Source of the DNA: DATAWZ01 sp036266975 | GTDB taxonomy: Bacteria > Actinomycetota > Thermoleophilia > Solirubrobacterales > Solirubrobacteraceae | Length of the DNA: 40,801 bases | Direction: 5' to 3' | NCBI GenBank assembly: GCA_036266975.1 | Contig: DATAWZ010000225.1 | Coordinates: forward strand, 1-40,801 | In this document: positions 25,844 to 34,125 of the stretch, piece after piece | Layout: every line of letters begins with the position of its first letter | How positions within the stretch are numbered: the stretch's first letter is position 1 | Position numbers and translations under genes: made by a program | The notes under the pieces: generated by a model | Database searches by the model: none | Told to the model about the DNA's origin: nothing | Seen by the model: the letters and a program-made list of their open reading frames with translations, nothing else

Positions 25844-25879
25844 TCTCCCCCCTTCTTGTCGGTTCGCGGGCGCATCAAC

Positions 25880-27040
25880 TCAAGCGACGGGTGTCGCGGC
25901 CTCGCTGCGCGGGTCGACGAGGATCTTGGCGTGGGCCTCGGCGTCGCCCAGCGCGGCGAACGCGTTCTCCACGCCGCCGAGCCCGACGGTGCCGGTGATC
26001 AGCGGCCGCGGATCGACCTTGCCCTCGGCGAGCATGTGCAGCGTGTCGCGGAACTCCAGCGGCGTGTAGCCGATCACGAAGCGCAGGTCGATCTCCTTGT
26101 TGATCGCCATCGCCGGGGTGATCTGGTCGGTGCCGACGCACACGCCGACCACGACCACGCGCGAGAACAGCGGCGCGCCGTCGAGCAGGCTGTCGATCAC
26201 GCCCGGCACGCCGACGCACTCGAAGATGACCGGGTGCTTGGGCTCGGCGCCGAGCTTCTCCCCCAGCCGCCACAGATGCCACCAGCCCACCGGGAGGCGG
26301 GCGAGCTTCTCGGTCGTCGAGACGGCGAGCTCCAGGACCGCGGGGGTGTCCATCAGGTGCCCCTTGGCCGCCGCGGTGAACGGCGAGCGCTGCGCCGGGT
26401 CGACCACGACGTCGGCGCCGCACGTGCGGGCCAGCGCCCGGCGGCCGGGCGAGTAGTCGCTGGCCACCACCGTGCGCACGCCCTTGGCCTTGAGCATGAG
26501 GACCACGCCCAGCCCGATCGGCCCGCATCCGATCACGATCGCCACCGTGCGCTTGCCCACCTCGCCGCGCTGGACGGCGTGCCAGGCGACCGCCATCGGC
26601 TCGGTGAGCGCGGCGACGTCGACCGGCAGCCCGTTGGGCACCGGGAGCATCAGCGACTCCTCGACGAGCAACTGGTCGGCGTACGCGCCGGGGGCGTGGA
26701 CCGAGAGCCCGGTCGTGTCGATCCCGTCGCTGCCGCGCAGCAGCGGCAGCGCGACCACCGGCGTGCCGCTCGCCACGCCGCGCCGGCACTTGGGTCCGTA
26801 CTCGGCGACCGAGCCGCAGAACTCGTGGCCGAAGACGAGCGGATCGCTCGAGCGCGCGAAGCGGTGATAGCCGGCTCGCGCGGCCATGTCGGCCCACGCG
26901 TCCAGGCCGTGGCGGGCGTGCAGGTCAGACCCGCAGATGCCGCAGCGCCGTACCTCGATCCGCACCTGTCCGCGTGCGGGGACCGGCTCGGGGCGGTCGA
27001 CGACCTCGAGCTCGGCGTTCTGGCAGACGACCGCCCTCAT
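25880..27040 (-). CDS. Medium-chain zinc-binding dehydrogenase without the structural-zinc lobe
   Basis: 386 aa. CGICGSDLHARHG (~35, catalytic-zinc Cys), GHEFCGSVAEYGPKCRRG (~70) and ALTEPMAVAWHAV form the catalytic site, and VIGCGPIGLGVVLMLKAKGV (~170) binds NAD(P). The four-cysteine structural-zinc loop usual in this family is replaced by VASGTPVVALPLLRGSD, and an extra ~25-residue insertion follows the first Cys motif. Substrate is an alcohol or polyol, not specified. ATG at 27040 overlaps the methyltransferase stop by 4 nt. Confidence 0.87.
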   Translation of the reverse strand: MRAVVCQNAELEVVDRPEPVPARGQVRIEVRRCGICGSDLHARHGLDAWADMAARAGYHRFARSSDPLVFGHEFCGSVAEYGPKCRRGVASGTPVVALPLLRGSDGIDTTGLSVHAPGAYADQLLVEESLMLPVPNGLPVDVAALTEPMAVAWHAVQRGEVGKRTVAIVIGCGPIGLGVVLMLKAKGVRTVVASDYSPGRRALARTCGADVVVDPAQRSPFTAAAKGHLMDTPAVLELAVSTTEKLARLPVGWWHLWRLGEKLGAEPKHPVIFECVGVPGVIDSLLDGAPLFSRVVVVGVCVGTDQITPAMAINKEIDLRFVIGYTPLEFRDTLHMLAEGKVDPRPLITGTVGLGGVENAFAALGDAEAHAKILVDPRSEAATPVA

Positions 27041-27789
27041 TGCGCGGCGATTGTTCCACGGACGGCGGAGACGTTCAGCCGCACGTAGTCGAGCGGCAGC
27101 CGCACGCCGGCGATGACCGCCTCGGCGAAGGGCTCGCGCCGCTCGGCGGGCAGCCGCGCCAGGTGCGCGGGCAGGATCGAGGCGCGCACGAACGCGGCCA
27201 CGTCCTCGGGGAAGGTCGGGCGCTCCACCAGCCAGCAGCGCACCGCGGTGAGCCCGGCCCGCACCAGGCGGGGCTCGGTCTGCGCCGGATCGGCGAACAC
27301 CCACGGCGACCAGCCGACCAGCTCGGGCGCGAGCTCGCCCGCGACCGCCTCGATCACCTCGCGCACGCGGTCGATGTTGCCCGCGCCGCCGCACTGGATC
27401 TCGAGCCGCCCGCCGGGCCGCAGCGCCCGGGCGAGCACCCTCCACAGCCGGTCGTGGTCGCCCACCCAGTGCAGGGTCGCGGTCGAGACGATCGCGTCGA
27501 ACTGCTCGTCCGCGTCCAGGGTGAGGACGTCCTGGCACCACACGCTCGCCCGCCCGCCCAGGCGCCGCTGCGCGAGCTCGACCATGTCCGGCGAGGCGTC
27601 GAGCGCCATCACGCGTCCCTGCGGGACGAGCTCGAGCAGCGCCTCGGTGACCCGGCCGGTGCCGCAGCCCACGTCGAGCACGCACGCGTCGGGCGCGATC
27701 CCCTCCAGGCGGGCCAGGACGTCGGCCGCCCACGACTGCTGCGGCTCGCTGGAGCGATCGTAGGTCCGGGCGTCCCACGGCGTGGCCAT
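27037..27789 (-). CDS. Class I SAM-dependent methyltransferase (trans-aconitate methyltransferase-like)
   Basis: 250 aa. VLDVGCGTGRVTEALLELVP (~37) is SAM-binding motif I; ALDASPDMVELAQ binds the adenosine ribose, and LHWVGDHDRLWRVLARALRP, then GGRLEIQCGG, complete the Rossmann fold. The LHWV/ALRPGG pattern resembles trans-aconitate 2-methyltransferases, but only the SAM domain can be identified with certainty. It is co-transcribed with the dehydrogenase downstream and divergent from the HAD gene. Confidence 0.85.
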   Translation of the reverse strand: MATPWDARTYDRSSEPQQSWAADVLARLEGIAPDACVLDVGCGTGRVTEALLELVPQGRVMALDASPDMVELAQRRLGGRASVWCQDVLTLDADEQFDAIVSTATLHWVGDHDRLWRVLARALRPGGRLEIQCGGAGNIDRVREVIEAVAGELAPELVGWSPWVFADPAQTEPRLVRAGLTAVRCWLVERPTFPEDVAAFVRASILPAHLARLPAERREPFAEAVIAGVRLPLDYVRLNVSAVRGTIAAQ

Positions 27790-27829
27790 CGCGTCCTACG
27801 GTAGGCGACCCGCTATCACCTAGCGGCGG

Positions 27830-28531
27830 ATGGGCGATTCGCGCGTGCGCTGCGATGCGATGTTCCTCGACGCCGGCGGGGTGATCGTGCTCCCCCACCG
27901 GCGGCTGGTGCGCGACGCGCTCGCCGGCGCGGGCGTGCGCATCGACGCCCAGGCCGTGGCCCCCGCCCACTACCGTGCGGTGCGGCTGCTCGAGCAGGGC
28001 CGCGCCACGGGCTACCTGGAGGCGCTGGCGCGAGCGCTCGGGGTCGGCGCCGAGCGGATGGGCACGGCCCTCGCGGCGCTCACCCCGCTCGCCGACCGCC
28101 GCCGCTCGGGCGAGATCCTCTGGAGCGAGCCCGCGCCCGACGCCCAGCGCACGATCGCCGCGCTGCGCCGGGCCGGGATCGCCGTGGTGGTCGTGACCAA
28201 CTCGGACGGCCACGCCGAGGAGAACCTGCGCGAGGCTCGCATCTGCCAGGTCGGCGACGGACCGGGCGAGCGGGTGGCGGCGATCGTCGACTCGCGGCTG
28301 GTGGGCTCGGAGAAGCCCGACACGGAGATCTTCCGGGTCGCGCTCGCCCGCGCGCAGGTCGACCGAGCGGCGGTCATGCACGTCGGCGACATGATGTCGA
28401 CCGACGTCGCCGGCGCCCGCCGGGCCGGGATCGCCCCGATCCACCTCGACCCGGCGCGCGTCTGTCGCGCGCGCGACCACCGCCACGTGCGCTCGCTGTG
28501 GGGCATCTGGCGGCACGTCGCGCGCCCGTGA
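27830..28531 (+). CDS. HAD-superfamily hydrolase (phosphatase-like)
   Basis: 233 aa. The four HAD motifs are visible: FLDAGGVIV with the nucleophilic Asp (second Asp replaced by Gly, as in several HAD subfamilies), VVTNSDG (~122), SEKPDTEIF with the Lys (~165) and HVGDMMSTDVAGARRAG (~185) with the Mg-binding acid. An alpha-helical cap lies between motifs I and II (type C1). Substrate unknown; phosphoglycolate-, haloacid- or nucleotide-type substrates are all possible. Confidence 0.82.
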   Translation: MGDSRVRCDAMFLDAGGVIVLPHRRLVRDALAGAGVRIDAQAVAPAHYRAVRLLEQGRATGYLEALARALGVGAERMGTALAALTPLADRRRSGEILWSEPAPDAQRTIAALRRAGIAVVVVTNSDGHAEENLREARICQVGDGPGERVAAIVDSRLVGSEKPDTEIFRVALARAQVDRAAVMHVGDMMSTDVAGARRAGIAPIHLDPARVCRARDHRHVRSLWGIWRHVARP

Positions 28532-28552
28532 GCGCGCGACGGCCGCGTCGGG

Positions 28553-29719
28553 CTATCCCAGCCCGGTGATCTTCAGCACCTCGCCGGGCGGGGTCGCGGT
28601 CTTGGGGCTCGTCCCGTCGTTGCTCACGTAGACGGTCCCGTTGGGCGCGACCGCCACGCCGGACGGGTCGAACAGCCCGGGCACCGCGAGCTTGGTCGCG
28701 TGCCGGCCGCCGGCGCTGATGCGCACGAGCGCGCCGGGAACCGTCGAGGGCGCGAGCAGCCCGCCGGTGCTCAGCTCGGTGGCCAGCAGCCGCCCCTGGT
28801 GATCGAAGGCGATCGCCGTGACCGAGGTGAGCCCGCGCGCCCACACGGTCGGCGCGTGTCCGGGCACGACCCGGTAGATCTGGGCGGTCCCGGGCGCCGA
28901 GGGCACGCCCCGCAGCAGCCCCACGTACAGGGCGCCGTCGGGACCGACCGCGACCGAGGTCGGCACGGCCTGGGCGTGGATGGTCATCGCCGTCGGCCCG
29001 AGCGCTCCGGCCGGGACCTGCTCGGCCTGCGTCGGGAAGCGCGCGAGCAGGGTGACCTTCCCGCCGGCGCTCACGGACAGCAGCGAGTTGGCCGCCGCGT
29101 CGGTGACCGCGTAGCCCCCGTGGTAGGCGACGAGGTCGTAGGGATCGGAGTCGTAGGCCGTCTCGCCCGGCGTTCCGCCGAGCTTGGCCGCGCTCTGCGG
29201 GTGCTGGGCGGCGAAGCGGGCCAGGTCGACCGACCGGCCGCCCGGGAGCTGCAGCGTGCCGAACTGCTTCGCCGTCGCGCCCGAGAAGGCGTTGCCGCCG
29301 CCCTTGCTGACCAGCTCGTCCTGGAAGAGGACGGCGAGCCCACCGTTCGGCGTCCGGGTGACCGCCGCCGGGCCGGCGGCCTCGTTGTTGTCCTCCTCGA
29401 CGACCGAGGGAAGGGCGCCGGCGGCGACGCTCACCTTGGTGCCGTGGATCACGTCGACCGCGCCGCTGTTGCCCTGGCAGTACTGGGTCGTGCCGCTCCC
29501 GCCGGTGCTCGGCCCGGTGATGCAGCTGCTCGCGCCGACCGGTCCCCCGACGCCCGACTCCGCGACGAGCAGACCGTGCTTTGTGTACAGCAGCTGCTTG
29601 GGCGAGTTCAGCGCGCTGGCGACGACGCTGACCTTCGGTCCACCCCCCTTCGCGGCGATCGCGGCAGGCGCGATGGCGGCCACGATCATGGCCGCCGTGA
29701 TGGCTACGGTGCGTCGCAT
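28553..29719 (-). CDS. Secreted ScyD/ScyE-family beta-propeller protein
   Basis: 388 aa. Signal peptide MRRTVAITAAMIVAAIAP, then AAIAA, cleaved near residue 22. Repeated blade motifs such as TSVAVGPDGALYVGLL, VTAIAFDHQGRLLATEL and SGVAVAPNGTVYVSNDG show a six-bladed propeller of the NHL/SMP-30 type, and the N-terminal half (GNSGAVDVIHGTKVSV, AYDSDPYDLVAYHGGYAVTD) matches the ScyD/ScyE family. Members are common as single genes in actinobacteria, where their role is unknown. Divergent from the TetR gene at 29784 with a 64-nt spacer. Confidence 0.8.
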   Translation of the reverse strand: MRRTVAITAAMIVAAIAPAAIAAKGGGPKVSVVASALNSPKQLLYTKHGLLVAESGVGGPVGASSCITGPSTGGSGTTQYCQGNSGAVDVIHGTKVSVAAGALPSVVEEDNNEAAGPAAVTRTPNGGLAVLFQDELVSKGGGNAFSGATAKQFGTLQLPGGRSVDLARFAAQHPQSAAKLGGTPGETAYDSDPYDLVAYHGGYAVTDAAANSLLSVSAGGKVTLLARFPTQAEQVPAGALGPTAMTIHAQAVPTSVAVGPDGALYVGLLRGVPSAPGTAQIYRVVPGHAPTVWARGLTSVTAIAFDHQGRLLATELSTGGLLAPSTVPGALVRISAGGRHATKLAVPGLFDPSGVAVAPNGTVYVSNDGTSPKTATPPGEVLKITGLG

Positions 29720-29763
29720 TGGCTCTCCTCCTGCGTCCTGGGCTGGGACCCTGGGTCACGTTC

Positions 29764-29782
29764 GACCTAGGATCCTACGGTC
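29764..29782. promoter_or_regulatory. Palindrome immediately before the TetR start codon
   Basis: GACCTAGGATCCTACGGTC is symmetrical around GATC apart from one extra C (perfect core TAGGATCCTA, 29768-29777) and ends 1 nt before the GTG at 29784. It may be an autoregulatory operator. The sequence differs from the 16-bp site found at the other promoters. Confidence 0.45.
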
Positions 29783-29783
29783 A

Positions 29784-30452
29784 GTGCCGCGGTCCGACAA
29801 TCCCAATCCGAACCCGAACACCAGCGCCGGCCGGCGAGCGGCGGCGCAGGACGACGCGACCGCCGGGTACGTCGATCGCCGCCGCGAGATCCTGGGCGCC
29901 GCCGCCCAGGTGTTCAAGAGCCGCGGTCTGCGCGGCGCGACGTTCAGCCACGTCGCCGAGCTCATGGGCACCGATCGCGCGTCGCTGTACTACTACTTCT
30001 CCAACAAGGAGGAGATGTTCCAGGAGCTGGTGAGCGAGGCGATGCGCGAGAACCTCGCCGCCGCCGAGAAGATCCGCGGCGAGGACGCGCCGGCGCCCGA
30101 GAAGCTGCGCCGGCTGATGGAGGGGCTGATGGCCTCCTACGGGGAGACCTACCCCGTCCTGTATGTCCTGATCCAGGAGAACCTCTCCCACGTCAGCCCC
30201 GAGCAGGCCGACTGGGCCGAGGACATGAAGCGGATCAACCGCCGCTACGAGAGGATCCTGATCGACATCATCGAGCGCGGCCAGCGCGAGGGGACGCTGC
30301 GCGACAGCGCGCCGGCGTGGATCCTCGCCTACGGCGTCCTCGGCGTCTTCGGTTGGACCAACCGCTGGTTCAACCCCGCCGAGACGCCGGCGACCGCCCA
30401 GGACATCGGACGGGCGTTCGCCGACGCGCTGCTCGACGGGCTGACCGCCTGA
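29784..30452 (+). CDS. TetR-family regulator, probable repressor of the adjoining catabolic regulon
   Basis: 222 aa from a GTG. A short N-terminal tail with PNPNPN precedes the helix-turn-helix (YVDRRREILGAAAQVFKSRG, then SHVAELMGTDRASLYYYFSN, residues ~30-80). The C-terminal domain, e.g. YPVLYVLIQENLSHVSPEQ and INRRYERILIDIIERGQREG, is the KstR-like ligand-binding type usually responding to acyl-CoA thioesters. It faces the catabolic cluster at 30454-40801 and is its only regulator, so it is the leading candidate to bind the three palindromes there. The last codon lies 1 nt from the convergent monooxygenase stop. Confidence 0.88.
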   Translation: MPRSDNPNPNPNTSAGRRAAAQDDATAGYVDRRREILGAAAQVFKSRGLRGATFSHVAELMGTDRASLYYYFSNKEEMFQELVSEAMRENLAAAEKIRGEDAPAPEKLRRLMEGLMASYGETYPVLYVLIQENLSHVSPEQADWAEDMKRINRRYERILIDIIERGQREGTLRDSAPAWILAYGVLGVFGWTNRWFNPAETPATAQDIGRAFADALLDGLTA

Positions 30453-30453
30453 C

Positions 30454-31548
30454 TCAGACCGTCGCCGGCATCGGCGTCTCGGCCCACATCTCCTTGACGG
30501 CGGGAATGACCTGCTCGCCCATCAGGCGGGCGCTGTTCTTGGCCGCCTCGAAGGGCATGCCGCCGTACGAGAGCACGACGAGCGCCGAGAAGTCGCCGAT
30601 GAGCTCGTGACGCTCGCGGTACTTGTCGATGATCTGCTCGGGCGTGCCCCAGTTCTGGGCGTCGACGTAGGCCTTCTGCGAGGCCTCCAGGCCCGCCTCC
30701 TTGATCAGGTCGGCGCCCACCTGGTAGGCCTCGTAGCCGCGGATGTTCTTGAAGTGATCGCCGCCGAAGTCGTAGTGCTGCATGACCGCGATGAAGTGGT
30801 TGCCCAGATGCTCGTAGGCCAGGCGCTCGGCCTCCTCGGGGTCCTCGTGGCAGACCGTCACGTCGGTGAGGATCGGCTCGGGCAGCGGCCTGCCGGGGTG
30901 GAACTCGCGGAACTGCGCGCGCCAGCCCTCGATCATCGGGACGTGGTGCTCGATCGGGTACTGGATGAACGTCATCATCCGGGCGCCCAGGCGCGCGGCG
31001 GCGGTGGCCGAGTCGGGCGACATCGCCACGCAGAACAGGCTGTCGCGGTAGCCCTTCAGCGGTCGGGGCCGGACCTCGACCTTCGGCTGCGGGTAGTAGG
31101 GGCCGTCACCCTCGACGAACCCGGTGTCCAGGCCGCGCAGCACCATCTCGGCCGCCTCGTCGAAGCGGTCGCGCGACTCGTTCATGTCCTGACGGAAGCC
31201 GCGGTACTCCTTCTTGGACAGCCCGCGACCGAGGCCCAGGTTGCAGCGCCCGGGGGCGAGGTTCTCGAGCATCGCCATCTTCTCCACCACGCGGAGCGGA
31301 TCGTTCCAGGGCAGGATGCACGCCCCGGTCATCAGCTTGGCGCGCTCGGTCCGCGCGGCGAGGTACGCGAGGAACATGAAGTTGTCCCCGCACATCCCGT
31401 AGTCCTCGAAATGATGCTCGACGCAGCTGAGGGCGTCGAAGCCAACTCGCTCGCACTCGAGGGCAACCTCGATCTCGCCCTGCCAGGTCTGGAAGTCATC
31501 CAGATCCTTGTGCCAGTTCTGCATGACGTTCAGATGCCCGAACTCCAT
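30454..31548 (-). CDS. LLM-class flavin-dependent oxidoreductase
   Basis: 364 aa. The luciferase-like TIM barrel is shown by CERVGFDALSCVEHHFEDYG (~30), MTGACILPWNDPLRVVEKMA (~70) and LENLAPGRCNLGLGRG with the FMN-contacting region. It would use FMNH2 or F420 from a partner. A strong AGGAGAGG precedes the ATG. It belongs to the divergent promoter region at 31609-31665 and so to the palindrome regulon. Sequence differs clearly from the second LLM at 34122. Substrate not identifiable. Confidence 0.87.
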   Translation of the reverse strand: MEFGHLNVMQNWHKDLDDFQTWQGEIEVALECERVGFDALSCVEHHFEDYGMCGDNFMFLAYLAARTERAKLMTGACILPWNDPLRVVEKMAMLENLAPGRCNLGLGRGLSKKEYRGFRQDMNESRDRFDEAAEMVLRGLDTGFVEGDGPYYPQPKVEVRPRPLKGYRDSLFCVAMSPDSATAAARLGARMMTFIQYPIEHHVPMIEGWRAQFREFHPGRPLPEPILTDVTVCHEDPEEAERLAYEHLGNHFIAVMQHYDFGGDHFKNIRGYEAYQVGADLIKEAGLEASQKAYVDAQNWGTPEQIIDKYRERHELIGDFSALVVLSYGGMPFEAAKNSARLMGEQVIPAVKEMWAETPMPATV

Positions 31549-31608
31549 TGACCTCTCCTCCTCTATTCGAGAACAGTCCGACCGTGGGTACCCATCCTGT
31601 TCACCAAG

Positions 31609-31665
31609 ACCGTAGCGAGGCCGGCCGTCCGAGTCAACACCAGTGTAGAAAACCGGTGTAGGATC
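31609..31665. promoter_or_regulatory. Divergent promoters with shared 16-bp operator (site 1)
   Basis: Operator TCAACACCAGTGTAGA (31634-31649). On the minus strand TTGACT (31637-31632), 17 bp, TACGGT (31614-31609) drives the LLM gene; the -35 box lies in the operator. On the plus strand TAGGAT (31660-31665) is only 5 nt before the SDR GTG, predicting a leaderless transcript. ACCAGTGTAG and ACCGGTGTAG form a direct repeat with a 13-bp period (31639-31661), perhaps a second half-site. Confidence 0.65.
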
Positions 31666-31670
31666 CGCGC

Positions 31671-32591
31671 GTGAACGAGCATCGACCTCGCGTCGCGGTG
31701 ATCACCGGCGGCGCCAGCGGCATCGGCCTGGCGACCGCCCGGCGGCTGCAGCAGCACGACTGGTCGGTGGTGATCGGCGACATCAACGAGGCGAGCGCCG
31801 AGCGCGCGCTGGCCTCGCTCGACGCGGCGCGCGCGGCCTTCGTGCGCACCGACGTCACCCGCGAGCAGGACATCGTCGCGCTCCTGAGCGCGGCCCAGAC
31901 GCGGTTCGGCGGGCTGGAAGGCATGGTCAACAACGCCGGCATCCCGGGCGCGTTCGGCGCGATCACCGAGATCGAGGTGCAGGAGTGGGATTACACGATC
32001 GCGGTGCTGCTGCGCTCGGTGTTCCTGGGCATCAAGCACGCCGCCCGCGCCTTCAAGGCCGCCGGCCACGGCGGCGCGATCGTCAACGTCGCCTCGGTCG
32101 CCGGGCTGAGTGGCGGCGTCGGGCCGCAGGCCTACTCGGCGGCCAAGGCCGCGGTCATCTCGTTGACCAAGACGACGGCGGTCGAGCTCGCGGCCGACGG
32201 AGTGCGCGTCAACGCCGTCGCCCCGGGGCCGGTCCTGACTCCGATCCTCGGCGCGAGCCCCGGCCGTCAGGAGCGCGCCGCGGAGATGCTCAAGTCCACC
32301 CAGCCCTGGCCCCAGCCCGGCGGGCCCGAGGACATCGCCGCCGGCATCGCGTTCCTCGCCTCGTCCGACGCGCGCTTCATCACCGGTGAGACCCTGGTCA
32401 TCGACGGCGGCCAGACCGCCGCCGGCCCGCTGGAGTCGATGAGCCGCCTGTCCGATCCCCGCGCCAAGCACATCGCCGGGGTAGACCGCGGCAGCACGGG
32501 GCAAGCACCAACCAAACGCACGACCAATTCAGACGGAGGAGACACCGATGCCCAGCGACGCGAACGCGGCGGTCCACCAGTCCAACCGTGA
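31671..32591 (+). CDS. Short-chain dehydrogenase/reductase (SDR)
   Basis: 306 aa, GTG start with no room for a ribosome-binding site if transcription starts at the -10 box shown. Cofactor motif VITGGASGIGLATARR (~11), NNAGIPG (~88), catalytic Ser in NVASVAGLSGG (~137) and Y-x3-K as AYSAAKAAV (~153) are complete. FITGETLVIDGGQ marks the classical end. An extra ~50-residue hydrophilic tail reads on into the next gene, overlapping it by 44 nt; that tail is unusual. Likely oxidises a hydroxyl made by the monooxygenases. Confidence 0.88.
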   Translation: MNEHRPRVAVITGGASGIGLATARRLQQHDWSVVIGDINEASAERALASLDAARAAFVRTDVTREQDIVALLSAAQTRFGGLEGMVNNAGIPGAFGAITEIEVQEWDYTIAVLLRSVFLGIKHAARAFKAAGHGGAIVNVASVAGLSGGVGPQAYSAAKAAVISLTKTTAVELAADGVRVNAVAPGPVLTPILGASPGRQERAAEMLKSTQPWPQPGGPEDIAAGIAFLASSDARFITGETLVIDGGQTAAGPLESMSRLSDPRAKHIAGVDRGSTGQAPTKRTTNSDGGDTDAQRRERGGPPVQP

Positions 32592-33453
32592 CCTGTTGGC
32601 CGCCTGGACCGCCGACCCCAACCTGACCGTCGAGGACTTCCGCCGCATCTTCGAGGAGTTCCTCGCCGACCTGAAGATCGACGAGGACGCCACGTTCAAG
32701 GACGTCAGCGCCGGCGGCGTGCCGTCGATCCTCGTCGACACCCCCGGCACCGACAAGAAGCTCGTCACGCTCCACTTCCACTCCGGCGGCTACGTGCTCG
32801 GCTCGGCCAGGGGCTACCGCTCCTACGGCGCGGCGCTCTCGAAGGCGACCGGCGGGCGGGTGCTGCTCGTCGACTACCGACTCGCGCCCGAGCACCCTTA
32901 CCCGGCCGCGATCGACGACGCGCTGACCGCCTACCGGTGGGCCCTGGGCCACCACCCCGCGAACAAGATCGTCATCAGCGGCGACTCGGCCGGCGGCGGC
33001 CTGTGCCTGGCGCTGCTGCAGCACATCCGCGACGAGGGGCTCGAACTGCCCGCCGCCGCGGTGAGCATGTCGCCCTGGGCCGACTTCAAGCTCGCCGGCG
33101 ACTCGATGAAGGCCAACGCCGACAAGGACCCGCTCGTCCCCGGGCCGGACCTGCTGGCCATGATGGTGACGATGGTGATCGGCGAGGACGGCGACCCCGC
33201 CCACCCCGGCGTCTCCCCGCTCTACGGCGACTGGCAGGGCCTGCCGCCGCTGCTGGTCATGGCCGGCTCGATCGAGACGCTGCGCGACGACGGCGTCCGC
33301 TGCGTGGCGGCGGCCAAGGCGGCCGGCGTCGACGCGCGCTTCATCGAGGGCGAGGAGATGGTGCACATCTGGCCGATCTTCCACGACCGCCTGCCCGAGG
33401 CGCGCGAGACGCTCGGCGAGATCGGCGCGTTCGTCAAGCTGCACGCCGCCTGA
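32548..33453 (+). CDS. Alpha/beta hydrolase, hormone-sensitive-lipase (fold-3) family esterase
   Basis: 301 aa. The ATG follows AGACGGAGGAG, a very good ribosome-binding site inside the SDR gene tail. HFHSGGYVLGSARGY (~76) is the oxyanion HGG-type loop, SGDSAGGGLCLAL (~143) the nucleophile elbow, SIETLRDDGV the acid and MVHIWPIF the histidine. Typical length for the HSL family. It could cleave an ester or lactone produced by oxygenase action in the same regulon. Confidence 0.9.
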   Translation: MPSDANAAVHQSNRDLLAAWTADPNLTVEDFRRIFEEFLADLKIDEDATFKDVSAGGVPSILVDTPGTDKKLVTLHFHSGGYVLGSARGYRSYGAALSKATGGRVLLVDYRLAPEHPYPAAIDDALTAYRWALGHHPANKIVISGDSAGGGLCLALLQHIRDEGLELPAAAVSMSPWADFKLAGDSMKANADKDPLVPGPDLLAMMVTMVIGEDGDPAHPGVSPLYGDWQGLPPLLVMAGSIETLRDDGVRCVAAAKAAGVDARFIEGEEMVHIWPIFHDRLPEARETLGEIGAFVKLHAA

Positions 33454-33465
33454 GCGGGGGCGTCG

Positions 33466-34125
33466 CTACCAGGTGTCCCAGTGGACGACCTGCTCGAGCG
33501 GGAGCTTCCTCGTCGGCTTGAACCCGTCGCCGGTGTAGTAGGCGACGGGTATCAGGGCCACCTGCTGGAACTCCTCGAAGGGAATGCCCAGCAGCTCGGC
33601 GATCTCCTTCTCGAAGAACGTGTGCAGGGTCGTCCAGCAGGTGCCCAGGCCCCGGTCGCGCGCGGCCAGGCAGAACTGCCAGGCGCTCGGCAGGATGCTC
33701 CCCCAGATGAAGCTCTGAAGCGCGGCGGAGGCGTTGTCGGTCCGGTTGCGCACGCACGGGATCACCAGCACGGGGACCCGCTCCAGGTTGTCGGCCAGGT
33801 AGCGGGCCGAGTCGAGGACGGCGGGGATCGTCGCGAGCTGGCCCTCGTCCTTGAGATGGGCCTCGTCCTGGTGGGCCTCGCCCGCCACGCCCGTGTAGAT
33901 GTCCCACGCCTGGCGGTAGTAGTCGGCGATCGCCGCCCGCTTGGCCGCGTCGGCGACGACGAAGAAGTGACCGGGCTGGATGTTCGAGCGCGTCGGCGCC
34001 TGCTGCGCGAGCTCGATGCACTGCTCGATCAGCTCGCGCGGTACCTCGCGATCGAGATCCAGGCGCTTGCGCACCGCGCGCGTGGTCGTGAGCACCTGCT
34101 CGGCGCTCAGGTTCAGCGCGCTCAC
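33466..34125 (-). CDS. Nitroreductase-family FMN oxidoreductase
   Basis: 219 aa from the GTG at 34125 (GTGA overlap with the upstream monooxygenase). TTTRAVRKRLDLDREVPREL (~14) and AQQAPTRSNIQPGHFFVV (~38) are the FMN-binding N-terminal motifs of the nitroreductase fold; GLGTCWTTLHTFFEKEIAEL, then LGIPFEEFQQVALIPVAYYT, is the typical C-terminal part. Coupling to the LimB-like monooxygenase suggests it reduces flavin for that enzyme or acts on a pathway intermediate. Confidence 0.87.
   Translation of the reverse strand: MSALNLSAEQVLTTTRAVRKRLDLDREVPRELIEQCIELAQQAPTRSNIQPGHFFVVADAAKRAAIADYYRQAWDIYTGVAGEAHQDEAHLKDEGQLATIPAVLDSARYLADNLERVPVLVIPCVRNRTDNASAALQSFIWGSILPSAWQFCLAARDRGLGTCWTTLHTFFEKEIAELLGIPFEEFQQVALIPVAYYTGDGFKPTRKLPLEQVVHWDTW

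Noticed and set aside
25880..27040. Duplicate of the alcohol dehydrogenase at the left edge
   Set aside because: Both are medium-chain dehydrogenases, but this one lacks the structural-zinc cysteines and the motifs differ, so it is not a recent copy.
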